Shown here: in pieces, positions 1 through 7,344 of the stretch
How the letters are laid out: every line of letters begins with the position of its first letter
How positions within the stretch are numbered: position 1 is the first letter of the stretch
Assembly: GCA_001800495.1 (NCBI GenBank)
Contig: MGVM01000086.1
Coordinates: 1 to 8,236 of the forward strand
Length of the DNA: 8,236 nucleotides
Source: Elusimicrobia bacterium RIFOXYB2_FULL_48_7
GTDB lineage: Bacteria > Elusimicrobiota > Endomicrobiia > CG1-02-37-114 > XYA2-FULL-39-19
Direction of reading: 5' to 3'
Notes under the pieces: generated by a model
Database searches by the model: none
The model's input: only the letters and a program-made list of their open reading frames with translations
What the model was told of the DNA's origin: nothing
Made by a program: the position numbers and the translations under genes

Positions 1-702
1 CTCGGGGCTATGCCTGAACTCAAAATCCCTGACAAATTCGCTGCCTCGTTAAACTTCATTTTTCCTGAAGAAGCAAAAATCGGGGATGAAGAGATTACCC
101 GCGGTCCCAACATCAAACCGTTGCCAGAATTCACGCCGCTCAAGGATAAAATATCATGCTCGGCAACAATCAAGCTCGGAGACAACATCTCTACGGACGA
201 TATCCTGCCGGCGGGCGCCAAAATACTGCCCCTGCGCTCGAATATTCCGGCAATTTCTGAATTTACCCTTACAAGAATTGATGAAAACTTCCCAAAACGC
301 GCGAAGGGCATATTGCAGGGCGGAAAAAACAGCACAATTATTGCGGGGGAAAATTACGGGCAGGGGTCCTCACGGGAGCATGCCGCGATAGCACTCAGAT
401 ACCTGGGTGTTTCAATAGTCCTGGCAAAATCATTCGCCAGGATCCACAGGTCCAACCTTATTAATTTCGGCGTCGTCCCGCTGCTTTTTAAAAACTCGGT
501 TGACTACGATAATATTTCGCAGGGCGATGAACTTGAACTTGAAGGCATAATTGGCTGTATTAAGCAGTCGCTTCCGCTAAAAATCTACAATAAGACAAAA
601 AACCTGGTGTTCAAGGCGAAATTTGAGTTTGATGAAAGGGAAAAACAGGTAATTCTCTCCGGAGGGCTGCTGCCTTTCATCAAGAATAAAAATGAACGAT
701 AA
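1..702 (+). CDS. acn: Aconitate hydratase, C-terminal swivel domain (5' end outside window)
   Basis: Aconitase isomerises citrate to isocitrate through cis-aconitate in the cytoplasm, using a [4Fe-4S] cluster. Only the last 233 codons are present: the frame is open from base 1, so the gene begins upstream and the ATG at 10 is internal. What is visible is the linker with RGPNIKPLP (about residue 35 of this fragment) and then the swivel domain, with GDNISTDDILPAG, GENYGQGSSREHAA (the Ser-Arg pair belongs to the active site) and SFARIHRSNLINFGVVPL. The fused linker argues for a single-chain aconitase of the roughly 640-residue Aquifex type rather than a separate LeuD subunit. The cluster-binding cysteines would lie in the missing part, so homoaconitase or a fused isopropylmalate isomerase is not fully excluded. 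It overlaps proA by 11 bases, which suggests co-transcription. Confidence 0.9.
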   Translation, partial: LGAMPELKIPDKFAASLNFIFPEEAKIGDEEITRGPNIKPLPEFTPLKDKISCSATIKLGDNISTDDILPAGAKILPLRSNIPAISEFTLTRIDENFPKRAKGILQGGKNSTIIAGENYGQGSSREHAAIALRYLGVSIVLAKSFARIHRSNLINFGVVPLLFKNSVDYDNISQGDELELEGIIGCIKQSLPLKIYNKTKNLVFKAKFEFDEREKQVILSGGLLPFIKNKNER

Positions 703-1945
703 AGAACTTCTTAACCGCGTAAAAGGCGTTAAAACCGCCTCTCGTATCCTTTCAAGTGTGTCAACGGAAACAAAAAACAGCGTTTTATACACACTGGCAG
801 GGTTGATCATGAAAAAAAAGGGCGTAATTCTGAAAGAAAACCTTAAGGATATTAACAACGCCCGAAAAAATAAACTCTCAGAATCCATGACCGACCGGCT
901 TACGCTCAACGAAAAAAGGATCCTGGAGATGTCAAAAGGCGCAAGGGAGATTGCAGCTCTTGCCGACCCAATCAGCGATGTAATTAACGAGCACACCGCT
1001 TCTTCAGGGATCAAAATACAAAAAGTCCGCGTCCCGCTGGGAGTGATCTGCATGATATACGAGGCCAGGCCCAACGTAACAGTGGACGCCACGGCCCTGT
1101 GCCTTAAATCCGGGAATGCGGTGATCCTGCGCGGAGGAAGTGAAGCCATCAATTCAAACAGAATCCTTGCCGGCATCATCCGGCAGGCGCTTTCAACAGC
1201 TGGCTTGCCGGAAAACGCGGTACTGTTCATTGACTCAACCGACAGGAAATTCATATATAAGCTCATAAAGATGGACACGCTGATCGACCTGGCCATACCG
1301 CGCGGCGGGGAAAAAATGGTAAACGAGATCCGCAAACATTCAACCGTGCCGGTACTGTCGCACGGCAAGGGCCTTTGCGCCACCTATATTGATAAATCAG
1401 CCGATAAAAACATGGCCGTCAAGGTTGCCTATAACGCGAAAGTCCAGCGCCCGTCGGTCTGCAACGCCACGGAAACCCTGCTGGTACACAAGGACATCGC
1501 GCCGGAAGTGCTTCCGGGACTCTATAAAATGCTTTCAAAGGCCGGCGTGGAAATCCGCGCCTGCGCAAACGCCAGAAAAATCCTCCCGGGGGCAAGGCAG
1601 GCTTCCGAAAAGGACTGGTCAACCGAATATCACGGGCTTATACTCGCGGTAAAGGTAGTGGAATCTCTTGATGAAGCCATAACGCATATCAACACTTACG
1701 GCTCAGGGCATTCCGATTCCATAATCACCGGGAACAAATCCGCGGCGGAAAAGTTCCTGAAAGAAGTCGATTCTTCAGCGGTTCTTCACAACGCTTCAAC
1801 CCGCCTGCACGACGGCGGTGTTTTCGGGCTGGGCTGCGAAATGGGGATATCCACCCAGAAAATTCACGCCCGCGGCGCCATGGGCCTGAATGAATTAACA
1901 TCGACAAAATACTTAGTGCGCGGAACAGGACAGGTAAGGGAATGA
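692..1945 (+). CDS. proA: Gamma-glutamyl phosphate reductase (glutamate-5-semialdehyde dehydrogenase)
   Basis: ProA reduces gamma-glutamyl phosphate to glutamate-5-semialdehyde with NADPH, the second step of proline synthesis, in the cytoplasm. The 417-residue length is normal for the family. Visible landmarks are VPLGVICMIYEARPNVT (about 114-130), the nucleotide-binding stretch KSGNAVILRGGSEA (139-152), AIPRGGE (201-207), the catalytic cysteine C257 in QRPSVCNATET, and the C-terminal FGLGCEMGISTQKIHARG with MGLNELT. The ATG at 692 lies inside the end of acn and has no strong Shine-Dalgarno; the nearest purine-rich match, GGAGG at 660-664, is too far away, so translation is probably coupled to acn. 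The partner kinase gene proB, often adjacent in other bacteria, is not in this window. The last four bases overlap nadD. Confidence 0.96.
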   Translation: MNDKELLNRVKGVKTASRILSSVSTETKNSVLYTLAGLIMKKKGVILKENLKDINNARKNKLSESMTDRLTLNEKRILEMSKGAREIAALADPISDVINEHTASSGIKIQKVRVPLGVICMIYEARPNVTVDATALCLKSGNAVILRGGSEAINSNRILAGIIRQALSTAGLPENAVLFIDSTDRKFIYKLIKMDTLIDLAIPRGGEKMVNEIRKHSTVPVLSHGKGLCATYIDKSADKNMAVKVAYNAKVQRPSVCNATETLLVHKDIAPEVLPGLYKMLSKAGVEIRACANARKILPGARQASEKDWSTEYHGLILAVKVVESLDEAITHINTYGSGHSDSIITGNKSAAEKFLKEVDSSAVLHNASTRLHDGGVFGLGCEMGISTQKIHARGAMGLNELTSTKYLVRGTGQVRE

Positions 1946-2523
1946 AGATAGGCCTTTTTGGCGGCACATTCAACCCCATACACCACGGGCACCTGATTAT
2001 CGCAGAATCGGCGAGGTCGTATTTCCGGCTGGACCAGGTTTTTTTTGTACCATCAGGAAAACCCCCGCACAAGCCCGGCATCCCGATAGCGTCCAAGGAG
2101 CACCGGCTCAGAATGGTAAAGATGGCCATAAAGGACAACCCTTATTTCAGCGCCAGTGATTACGAACTGAAAAAAACAGGCATGACCTATACCTTTGACA
2201 CGATACAGCATTTCAAAAACACAAAACCCGGGGACGAGCTGTATTTCATAATGGGATTAGAGCTCCTGCTTGAGATAAACTCCTGGAAAAAAGGTGATAA
2301 CATTCTTGACGAATGCAAATTCCTGGTAGGCCTGAAACCGAATTTTTCAACCTCGCATATTCCAGACAAGATAAAAAATAAGGTTAAGTTTTTCCACATA
2401 CCCTTCATAGATGTTTCCAGCACGCTCCTGCGCGGATATTTGAGCAGAAATGTTTCGCTCAGGTACCTGACGCCGGAAAACGTAAGAAAATATATTTCGA
2501 AAAACCGGCTTTACCGGGAATAA
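1942..2523 (+). CDS. nadD: Nicotinate-nucleotide adenylyltransferase
   Basis: NadD transfers AMP from ATP to nicotinate mononucleotide, giving deamido-NAD in NAD synthesis. At 193 residues it has the usual length. The N-terminal GGTFNPIHHGH (7-17) is the nucleotidyltransferase signature with the HxGH-type motif. VPSGKPPHK (36-44) is the usual substrate loop, and SSTLLR (159-164) matches the ISSTxIR ATP-binding motif near the C-terminus, followed by the expected V-x-x-YI...LY tail. The family's G-x-D motif reads G-L-E here (105-107), a conservative change. Its ATG overlaps the proA stop as ATGA, with a purine-rich GGTAAGGG just upstream. The proA-nadD order is common in bacteria, which supports the call. 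Confidence 0.95.
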   Translation: MKIGLFGGTFNPIHHGHLIIAESARSYFRLDQVFFVPSGKPPHKPGIPIASKEHRLRMVKMAIKDNPYFSASDYELKKTGMTYTFDTIQHFKNTKPGDELYFIMGLELLLEINSWKKGDNILDECKFLVGLKPNFSTSHIPDKIKNKVKFFHIPFIDVSSTLLRGYLSRNVSLRYLTPENVRKYISKNRLYRE

Positions 2524-2525
2524 TT

Positions 2526-3752
2526 ATGGGCAAAAAAAACGAACCACTCAGTTCCAGGCAGATTATCCTGATCGCCGCGGCTTTCTGCATAGCCGTCGCG
2601 ATATTTTTTTCCTGGCGCAGCTCGATAGTCTCGTCCATCACATCCAAAAAAAACATTAACTTCATGATCGTCGGCACGGATTTCGTCGACCATTCCCTGC
2701 ATTCCGATACGCTGATATTCGTTTCCTACAACCCGCGCAGCAAGTTCATAGACATCATATCCATCCCCAGGGACACGAAAGTCTCGATCCCGGGAATCAA
2801 CGTAAACAGGATAAATGAAGTTTACGCCTTTTATTACAAAAAAGAAAAAAGCCACATTGCTTCCCTTGAAGCCCTGCGCAAAGTCGTGGGAATGGTTTTT
2901 TTGAATAGGATTGAGCTGCCGCATTATTTCCAGGTGGACTACACCGCCTTCAGGAAACTCATTGACGCTGTAGGCGGCATCCAGATCGACATTGAAGAAC
3001 CCATGAAATACGATGACAACGCCGGGAACCTTCATATCAATTTCACGCCAGGCCCCTGGCTGCTTTACGGCGACAGGGCCGTGGACCTTACAACGAAAAA
3101 GGAATACCCTAAACAGGGCGCTCTTGAATATGTGCGTTTCCGCACTTCAGCCGGCGACATAGGAAGGATTTACCGCCAGCAAAGGTTTGTCGAGGCGCTA
3201 ATAAACCGTTTTAAAAATCCCCTGATAATCCTGCGCATACCGAGGCTGCTGAAGTGCGTGATGGAATCACCTCACACAGACCTGAACTTCTATGATATTC
3301 TCACCCTTATGCTTGAATTGAAAAAAGCGGATTTCAGCAACCTGCGCAAGGCCCAGCTGCCCGGCAAATTTTTCTATAACTACTGGCTGAAGGACGATGA
3401 AGAAATCGCCAAGGTGCTGGACTTGGTATACGGGTCCGGTACCGAGTACAACCAATCAAAGATTACCGTAGAAGTGCTTAACGCGTCGCAGTCACCGGGT
3501 ATAGCGCTTGAAGTCACAAGAAAACTCAGGGACAATGGTTTTGACGTGATAAACTACCAGAACTGCCCCACGAAATCAAAGAAAACCACGGTTATTGACC
3601 GCATAGGCAACCTCAGGGCGGCCCAGCAGGTCGCCGGGCTTATGCTTACCGAGGAAATTTTCACCAGGTACGACTCAAAACGCCTGGTGGACATCTCGGT
3701 GTATATCGGTGAAGATTACCGGGAAAAAGTGCCGAAGGAGCAAACAGAATAG
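2526..3752 (+). CDS. LytR-CpsA-Psr (LCP) family protein with LytR_C domain
   Basis: LCP proteins are membrane-anchored phosphotransferases that attach undecaprenyl-linked glycopolymers to peptidoglycan or a similar acceptor outside the cell. The 408-residue protein has a short charged N-terminus, one hydrophobic segment (about 12-30) as an uncleaved anchor, the LCP catalytic domain (about 45-230) and a LytR_C domain (about 313-395, starting ITVEVLNAS). Expected polyprenyl-phosphate and metal ligands are present: D61 in SDT, R82 in IPRDT, and R204, R206, D211, R214 and R217 in EYVRFRTSAGDIGRIYRQQ. The start lies 2 bases after nadD, with a weak GGGA at 2516-2519 as ribosome site. Genes of this type follow nadD in several lineages, where rsfS usually comes next; here pilT follows. 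The acceptor polymer cannot be told from sequence, and some LCP proteins have other roles. Confidence 0.9.
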   Translation: MGKKNEPLSSRQIILIAAAFCIAVAIFFSWRSSIVSSITSKKNINFMIVGTDFVDHSLHSDTLIFVSYNPRSKFIDIISIPRDTKVSIPGINVNRINEVYAFYYKKEKSHIASLEALRKVVGMVFLNRIELPHYFQVDYTAFRKLIDAVGGIQIDIEEPMKYDDNAGNLHINFTPGPWLLYGDRAVDLTTKKEYPKQGALEYVRFRTSAGDIGRIYRQQRFVEALINRFKNPLIILRIPRLLKCVMESPHTDLNFYDILTLMLELKKADFSNLRKAQLPGKFFYNYWLKDDEEIAKVLDLVYGSGTEYNQSKITVEVLNASQSPGIALEVTRKLRDNGFDVINYQNCPTKSKKTTVIDRIGNLRAAQQVAGLMLTEEIFTRYDSKRLVDISVYIGEDYREKVPKEQTE

Positions 3753-3754
3753 AC

Positions 3755-3765
3755 GGGGGGGGGGG
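3755..3765 (+). promoter_or_regulatory. G11 homopolymer acting as the pilT ribosome binding site
   Basis: Eleven consecutive G residues lie between the lcp stop and the pilT ATG, separated from the ATG by six bases (AATAAT). A G-rich run at this spacing can pair with the anti-Shine-Dalgarno sequence, so it is probably the ribosome site that decides the start at 3772. The run is outside both reading frames. Loss or gain of G residues would change only ribosome-site length and spacing, not the protein. Such runs are prone to slippage, and also to sequencing or assembly error. Confidence 0.6.
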
Positions 3766-3771
3766 AATAAT

Positions 3772-4872
3772 ATGGCTGAAATGGTGGAAATACTGAAAGC
3801 AGCGGTTGATAAAAAGGCAAGCGACATTCATGTTACGATCGGCAGGCCTCCGATGGTCAGGATCAGAGGTGAAATACAAGCGCTGGAAGAATACCCGGTA
3901 CTGACACCGGACGAGAGCAAGCGGCTCATTTATTCCGTGATGTTTGAAGACCAGCGCAGGAAATTCGAGGAAGACGGCGAGCTTGACTCCTCGACTGTCG
4001 TCCCAAAAGTAGCGCGCTTCAGAGTGAACGTTTTTCTCCAGAAAAACGGGGTTGAAGCTGTCCTGCGCGTTATCCCGACAGTAATACCGACTCCCGAGGA
4101 AATAGAACTGCCGCCTCAGATTACTTCTCTTGCCGACCTTCCAAAGGGGCTGGTGCTTGTCACCGGGCCCACAGGCTCGGGAAAATCCACCACCCTCGCC
4201 TGCCTGCTGAACCTGATCAACACAAAACACAAACACAACATTATAACCGTCGAAGACCCTATTGAATTCGTTTACGAACACAAGAGCAGCATCATCAGGC
4301 AGAGGGAAGTTGGAGCGCACACAAAATCATTCGCTCACGCGCTCAAGTATTCGCTAAGGCAGGATCCGGACGTCATACTTATCGGTGAAATGCGCGACCT
4401 TGAAACCATAGGCGCGGCGCTCACCATAGCGGAAACCGGGCATCTTGCTTTTGCCACGCTCCATACCCAGGACGCGGCACAGACAGTAGACCGCGTTATC
4501 GACGTGTTCCCGCCGCACCAGCAGCAGCAGGTGCGGGTACAGCTGGCATCCACTCTGAAAGCTGTCGTATCACAGATACTGCTCCCGAGGATAGACACCC
4601 AGGGCAGGGCTGCGGCAAGGGAAATAATGACTGTAACTCCGGCTATCGCCAACCTTATCCGCGAAGGCAAAACGCACCAGATTTACAACGCCATTGACAC
4701 CGGCATGAAGTTCGGGATGATCAGCATGGACAAGGCATTGATAGCGCTGGTCCAGGCCGGCAAAGTCTCGGCTGACGACGCAGCTGCAAAAGCGGCGAAT
4801 CCGGAATATGTCCGCAGCGGTGGAAAAACTGTAATGGCTTCAAGCGGGCCTGCTTCATACGGCGCACGCTAA
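3772..4872 (+). CDS. pilT: Type IV pilus retraction ATPase PilT
   Basis: PilT is a hexameric cytoplasmic ATPase that depolymerises type IV pili at the inner membrane, powering twitching motility and often DNA uptake. The 366-residue length fits. The N-terminal PAS-like part has ASDIHVTIGRPPMVRIRGEI (16-35). The motor domain shows Walker A GPTGSGKST (132-140), the Asp box ITVEDPIE (158-165), Walker B DPDVILIGEMRD (198-209) and the His box TGHLAFATLHT (222-232). The PilT-specific AIRNLIRE motif appears as AIANLIRE (291-298), which supports PilT over PilB or GspE, which are much longer. The frame stays open upstream to a GTG at 3709, but the ATG at 3772 gives the canonical MAEMVEILK start behind the G-rich ribosome site. 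No other pilus genes are in the window, so PilT must work with pilus parts encoded elsewhere. PilU, a paralogue, is the main alternative. Confidence 0.94.
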   Translation: MAEMVEILKAAVDKKASDIHVTIGRPPMVRIRGEIQALEEYPVLTPDESKRLIYSVMFEDQRRKFEEDGELDSSTVVPKVARFRVNVFLQKNGVEAVLRVIPTVIPTPEEIELPPQITSLADLPKGLVLVTGPTGSGKSTTLACLLNLINTKHKHNIITVEDPIEFVYEHKSSIIRQREVGAHTKSFAHALKYSLRQDPDVILIGEMRDLETIGAALTIAETGHLAFATLHTQDAAQTVDRVIDVFPPHQQQQVRVQLASTLKAVVSQILLPRIDTQGRAAAREIMTVTPAIANLIREGKTHQIYNAIDTGMKFGMISMDKALIALVQAGKVSADDAAAKAANPEYVRSGGKTVMASSGPASYGAR

Positions 4873-4887
4873 AAACTAAAAAAAAGG

Positions 4888-4924
4888 ACACTTCATACTC
4901 TTCCTAGCGAGTGACATGAAGTGT
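4888..4924. other. Strong hairpin in the pilT-ald gap
   Basis: The arms ACACTTCAT (4888-4896) and ATGAAGTGT (4916-4924) are perfect reverse complements of 9 bases. Directly inside, ACTC (4897-4900) can pair with GAGT (4909-4912), leaving an 8-base loop and a 3-base bulge (GAC). On the + strand no T run follows; the ald ribosome site begins four bases later. Read on the - strand, the hairpin is followed by CC and eight T residues (complement of the A run at 4878-4885), which is the form of an intrinsic terminator for leftward transcripts. On the + strand it may be an mRNA structure affecting ald translation or stabilising a processed end. Either role is inference. Confidence 0.65.
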
Positions 4925-4927
4925 TAA

Positions 4928-4932
4928 GGGGG
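4928..4932 (+). promoter_or_regulatory. ald ribosome binding site
   Basis: A GGGGG run with upstream AA lies four bases before the ald ATG. It fixes the start at 4937 and sits three bases after the right arm of the hairpin, so folding could affect access to it. Confidence 0.6.
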
Positions 4933-4936
4933 AAAA

Positions 4937-6052
4937 ATGCAGATCGGAGTTCCAAAAGAGATCAAGACGCACGAGTACAGGGTAGGGATGGTCCCGGCAG
5001 GGGTAGAGTCGCTTGTAAAAGCTGGCCACAAGGTTTATATTGAAAAGGACGCTGGCATTGGCAGCGCCATATCAAATGACGATTACGCCAAGGCAGGCGC
5101 CGAGATACTTGACACCAAGGCGCAGGTTTATAAAAAAGCGGAAATGATAATCAAGGTAAAAGAACCGCTTCCGGATGAGTACGAGCTTATCCAGCCGGGA
5201 CAACTGTTATTCACCTACTTCCATTTCGCGGCAAACAAAACCCTGACCGAGAAAATGCTGGAGAAACAGGCAGTCTGCGTGGCCTATGAGACCATCCAGC
5301 TTGAGGACAGGTCCCTTCCTCTGCTTATTCCCATGAGCGAAGTCGCCGGAAGGATGAGCGTCCAGGAAGGCGCGAAATACCTTGAAAAACCCATGCAGGG
5401 CGAGGGTATCCTGCTGGCTGGTATTCCGGGCGTTGCCCCCGCGAACGTTTTAGTCATAGGTGCCGGTATAGTCGGCACCAACGCCGCAAAAATCGCTTCC
5501 GGCGTGGGCGCGAATGTTTTCATAATGGACATAAACCTCGCGCGCCTGCGCTATCTTGACGACGTGATGCCGAAAAATGTCACCACCATCATGTCTAATT
5601 CGTACAATATCAAGGAGATGCTCAAGCTTTCAGACCTTGTCGTAGGTGCTATCCTTATACCCGGAGCCAAGGCTACCAGGCTCATCACGAGGGAAATGCT
5701 TTCAATAATGAAACCCGGCGCGGTTATCGTTGACGTATCCATTGACCAGGGCGGCTGTGTTGAAACATCCAAGCCGACCACCCATGAAAACCCGACATAT
5801 ATCGTTGACGGGATAAACCACTACTGCGTGGCAAACATGCCCGGAGCTGTGGGAAGAACTTCCACTTACGGGCTCACAAACGCCACCATGGCCTACGCCA
5901 TTGAATTGGCCAACAAAGGTTACAAGAAGGCCTGCAAGGAAAGCAAGGCCATGGGGATGGGATTGAATATAGCCAAAGGTAAGATCACCTACAAGGCGGT
6001 CGCGGATGCTTTCGGCATGGATTACTGCCCGATAGATGAAGTGCTAAAATAA
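4937..6052 (+). CDS. ald: Alanine dehydrogenase
   Basis: Ald catalyses reversible NAD-dependent deamination of L-alanine to pyruvate and ammonia in the cytoplasm. It links nitrogen and carbon metabolism and can help NAD balance under low oxygen. At 371 residues it has the family length. All four catalytic or substrate-binding residues fall at the canonical positions: R15 (HEYRVGMVP), K75 (KVKEP), H96 (YFHFAAN) and D270 (SIDQGG). The Rossmann motif GAGIVG is at 175-180, and D198 at the end of the following strand (FIMDIN) fits NAD preference. The family landmarks MSEVAGRMS (133-141) and NMPGAVGRTST (300-310) are also present. It begins behind a GGGGG ribosome site after the hairpin-bearing gap. 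The next gene starts 8 bases downstream, suggesting shared transcription. A transhydrogenase alpha subunit is excluded by the length and the intact Ald residues. Confidence 0.96.
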   Translation: MQIGVPKEIKTHEYRVGMVPAGVESLVKAGHKVYIEKDAGIGSAISNDDYAKAGAEILDTKAQVYKKAEMIIKVKEPLPDEYELIQPGQLLFTYFHFAANKTLTEKMLEKQAVCVAYETIQLEDRSLPLLIPMSEVAGRMSVQEGAKYLEKPMQGEGILLAGIPGVAPANVLVIGAGIVGTNAAKIASGVGANVFIMDINLARLRYLDDVMPKNVTTIMSNSYNIKEMLKLSDLVVGAILIPGAKATRLITREMLSIMKPGAVIVDVSIDQGGCVETSKPTTHENPTYIVDGINHYCVANMPGAVGRTSTYGLTNATMAYAIELANKGYKKACKESKAMGMGLNIAKGKITYKAVADAFGMDYCPIDEVLK

Positions 6053-6060
6053 ACCTTCCG

Positions 6061-7311
6061 ATGAATGACTTCAAAAACACTATGGCTTCCCTGGGCATTA
6101 CCAGCCCGGGAGGGATGTGGGGCCCCTCGTGGGAACTCTCAGGGAACTCATTTGTCCGGGACAAGTCCTTTTTTCTCGATCCTGAATTCGTAAAAAGCAG
6201 CTGCAATAAACTTGGAGTAAGCCCGGAAACAACCAGGGATATATTGGGGTCCCTTCAGTCTTTCAGTGAAAACCTCCCTCTGCAACGCCTCGCATGGCAT
6301 CTGCACTTTCTTATTTTCGAAATTGAGTACACCGAAGATAAACTTTCAGAACTTGCCGAAGACTCCAAGCAATGGCCCGAAATTATGGGCGGGGCTTCGG
6401 ACATGTTCTATGCCCTGGTATGCCTTTCCGGCACCCCGGCCATCACCGATATCTGCGCCAGAAGAAGCATACCCCGCGAGATATTCCTTGATACAATGTC
6501 GGTTTTTGAGCAACGGCTGAAAAAAGGCGGCATGAACAGTGTCATGTGGTGGGTTATCCAGTTCTTCCTCGGCAGGTTATTCAAGATTGGCCGGCTCCAG
6601 TACCACATCAAGCACTGGAAACAGGACTACCACGTTTTCAGGAATACCGAGAACAGAAAAGTGATAGCGCTGGCTGAAAACAACATGCTTTTCCGCGTGG
6701 ATGGGCAATACGACGGCACTGACGGTGTATCCGGCACCGGTACATGGGCGTCCGTATATAGGGTTGAAAATGGCCTGATTACCGGAAATCCGATATCACC
6801 TTACGGATTCGCATTGAAAGAAACGGTCAAGCTGCCCGTTTCCCAATGGCGGGAAATATTCAAAAAAGGCGACCCGGAACTTTTTTTTCATATACCTGCC
6901 ACCGGCCCGATGGATCACGCCGCATGCGGGGAATCACTAAGACAGGCAGCAGCGTTTTTCCCGAAACACTTCCCGGAACACTCTTTCAAAGCATTCATAT
7001 GCACCTCATGGCTGCTGGACCCGCAGCTTGAAAAATACCTCCCGCCCTCATCTAACCTGGTGCAATTCCAGTCGGAATTCTACCTGCTTCCCGTTCCCGG
7101 GGCAAGCGATGACGGCCTTTTCGGCCATGTATTCGGAAAACGATTTGAGAACATCGACGAAATACCCCAGCTGACATCCCTGCAGAAAGCGCTGGTGAAA
7201 CACATGAAATCCGGCGGTAAATGGCGCGACCAGGGCTGCATGTTTTTCCCTGAAGACATGAACTGGGGCGCCAAGGTTTACCGCACCTCCCTCAACTGGA
7301 TGCAATCCTAA
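6061..7311 (+). CDS. GNAT-type acyltransferase domain-containing protein (substrate unknown)
   Basis: This 416-residue protein resembles the two-domain acyltransferase-like family with an N-acyltransferase N-terminal domain and a GNAT-like C-terminal domain (formerly a DUF family, from memory Pfam NAT_N and GNAT_C). Family-like landmarks are GRLFKIGRLQY (171-181), FHIPATGPM (276-284), then a helix with AAAFFPKHFPE (296-306), CTSWLLDPQLEKYLPPSSN (314-332) and FQSEF (336-340). The C-terminus has TSLQKAL (372-378) and a GGKWRDQG stretch. I see no signal peptide or clear membrane segment; 160-170 is hydrophobic but short. Members usually carry no assigned substrate, so none is given. The start at 6061 has no Shine-Dalgarno; it lies 8 bases after ald, consistent with coupled translation, and an ATG at 6082 is possible. 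The frame is intact and ends just before T-rich sequence. Confidence 0.75.
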   Translation: MNDFKNTMASLGITSPGGMWGPSWELSGNSFVRDKSFFLDPEFVKSSCNKLGVSPETTRDILGSLQSFSENLPLQRLAWHLHFLIFEIEYTEDKLSELAEDSKQWPEIMGGASDMFYALVCLSGTPAITDICARRSIPREIFLDTMSVFEQRLKKGGMNSVMWWVIQFFLGRLFKIGRLQYHIKHWKQDYHVFRNTENRKVIALAENNMLFRVDGQYDGTDGVSGTGTWASVYRVENGLITGNPISPYGFALKETVKLPVSQWREIFKKGDPELFFHIPATGPMDHAACGESLRQAAAFFPKHFPEHSFKAFICTSWLLDPQLEKYLPPSSNLVQFQSEFYLLPVPGASDDGLFGHVFGKRFENIDEIPQLTSLQKALVKHMKSGGKWRDQGCMFFPEDMNWGAKVYRTSLNWMQS

Positions 7312-7344
7312 TTTTTTCAAATCCCTATTTTTTCCAAATTCCCC

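Noticed and set aside
1..702. Separate LeuD-type small isomerase subunit starting at the ATG at 10
   Set aside because: The frame is open to the window edge and carries the aconitase linker RGPNIKPLP before the swivel domain, so this is the end of a longer single-chain enzyme.
577..1383. A 268-codon open frame on the - strand across the acn end and proA
   Set aside because: It lies opposite proA, whose motifs are complete; the translation shows no recognisable domain and there is no ribosome site. The same holds for the - strand frames at 2511-3035, 3661-4320, 7325-7735 and 7632-8069.
1502..1517. CCGGAAG/CTTCCGG inverted repeat in proA
   Set aside because: Seven-base arms with a two-base centre in a coding region; easily explained by codon choice and with no regulatory context.
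3709..3771. Upstream extension of pilT to a GTG at 3709
   Set aside because: It would add 21 unusual residues, overlap lcp and place the G11 run in the coding frame; the ATG at 3772 gives the normal PilT N-terminus and has a ribosome site.
4888..4924. Intrinsic terminator for pilT on the + strand
   Set aside because: The hairpin is good, but no T run follows on the + strand; the T run exists only when read on the - strand.
7298..7317. Terminator at the end of the acyltransferase gene
   Set aside because: T6 at 7312-7317 is preceded only by a 4-base stem (GGAT/ATCC with a 3-base loop), too weak to call.
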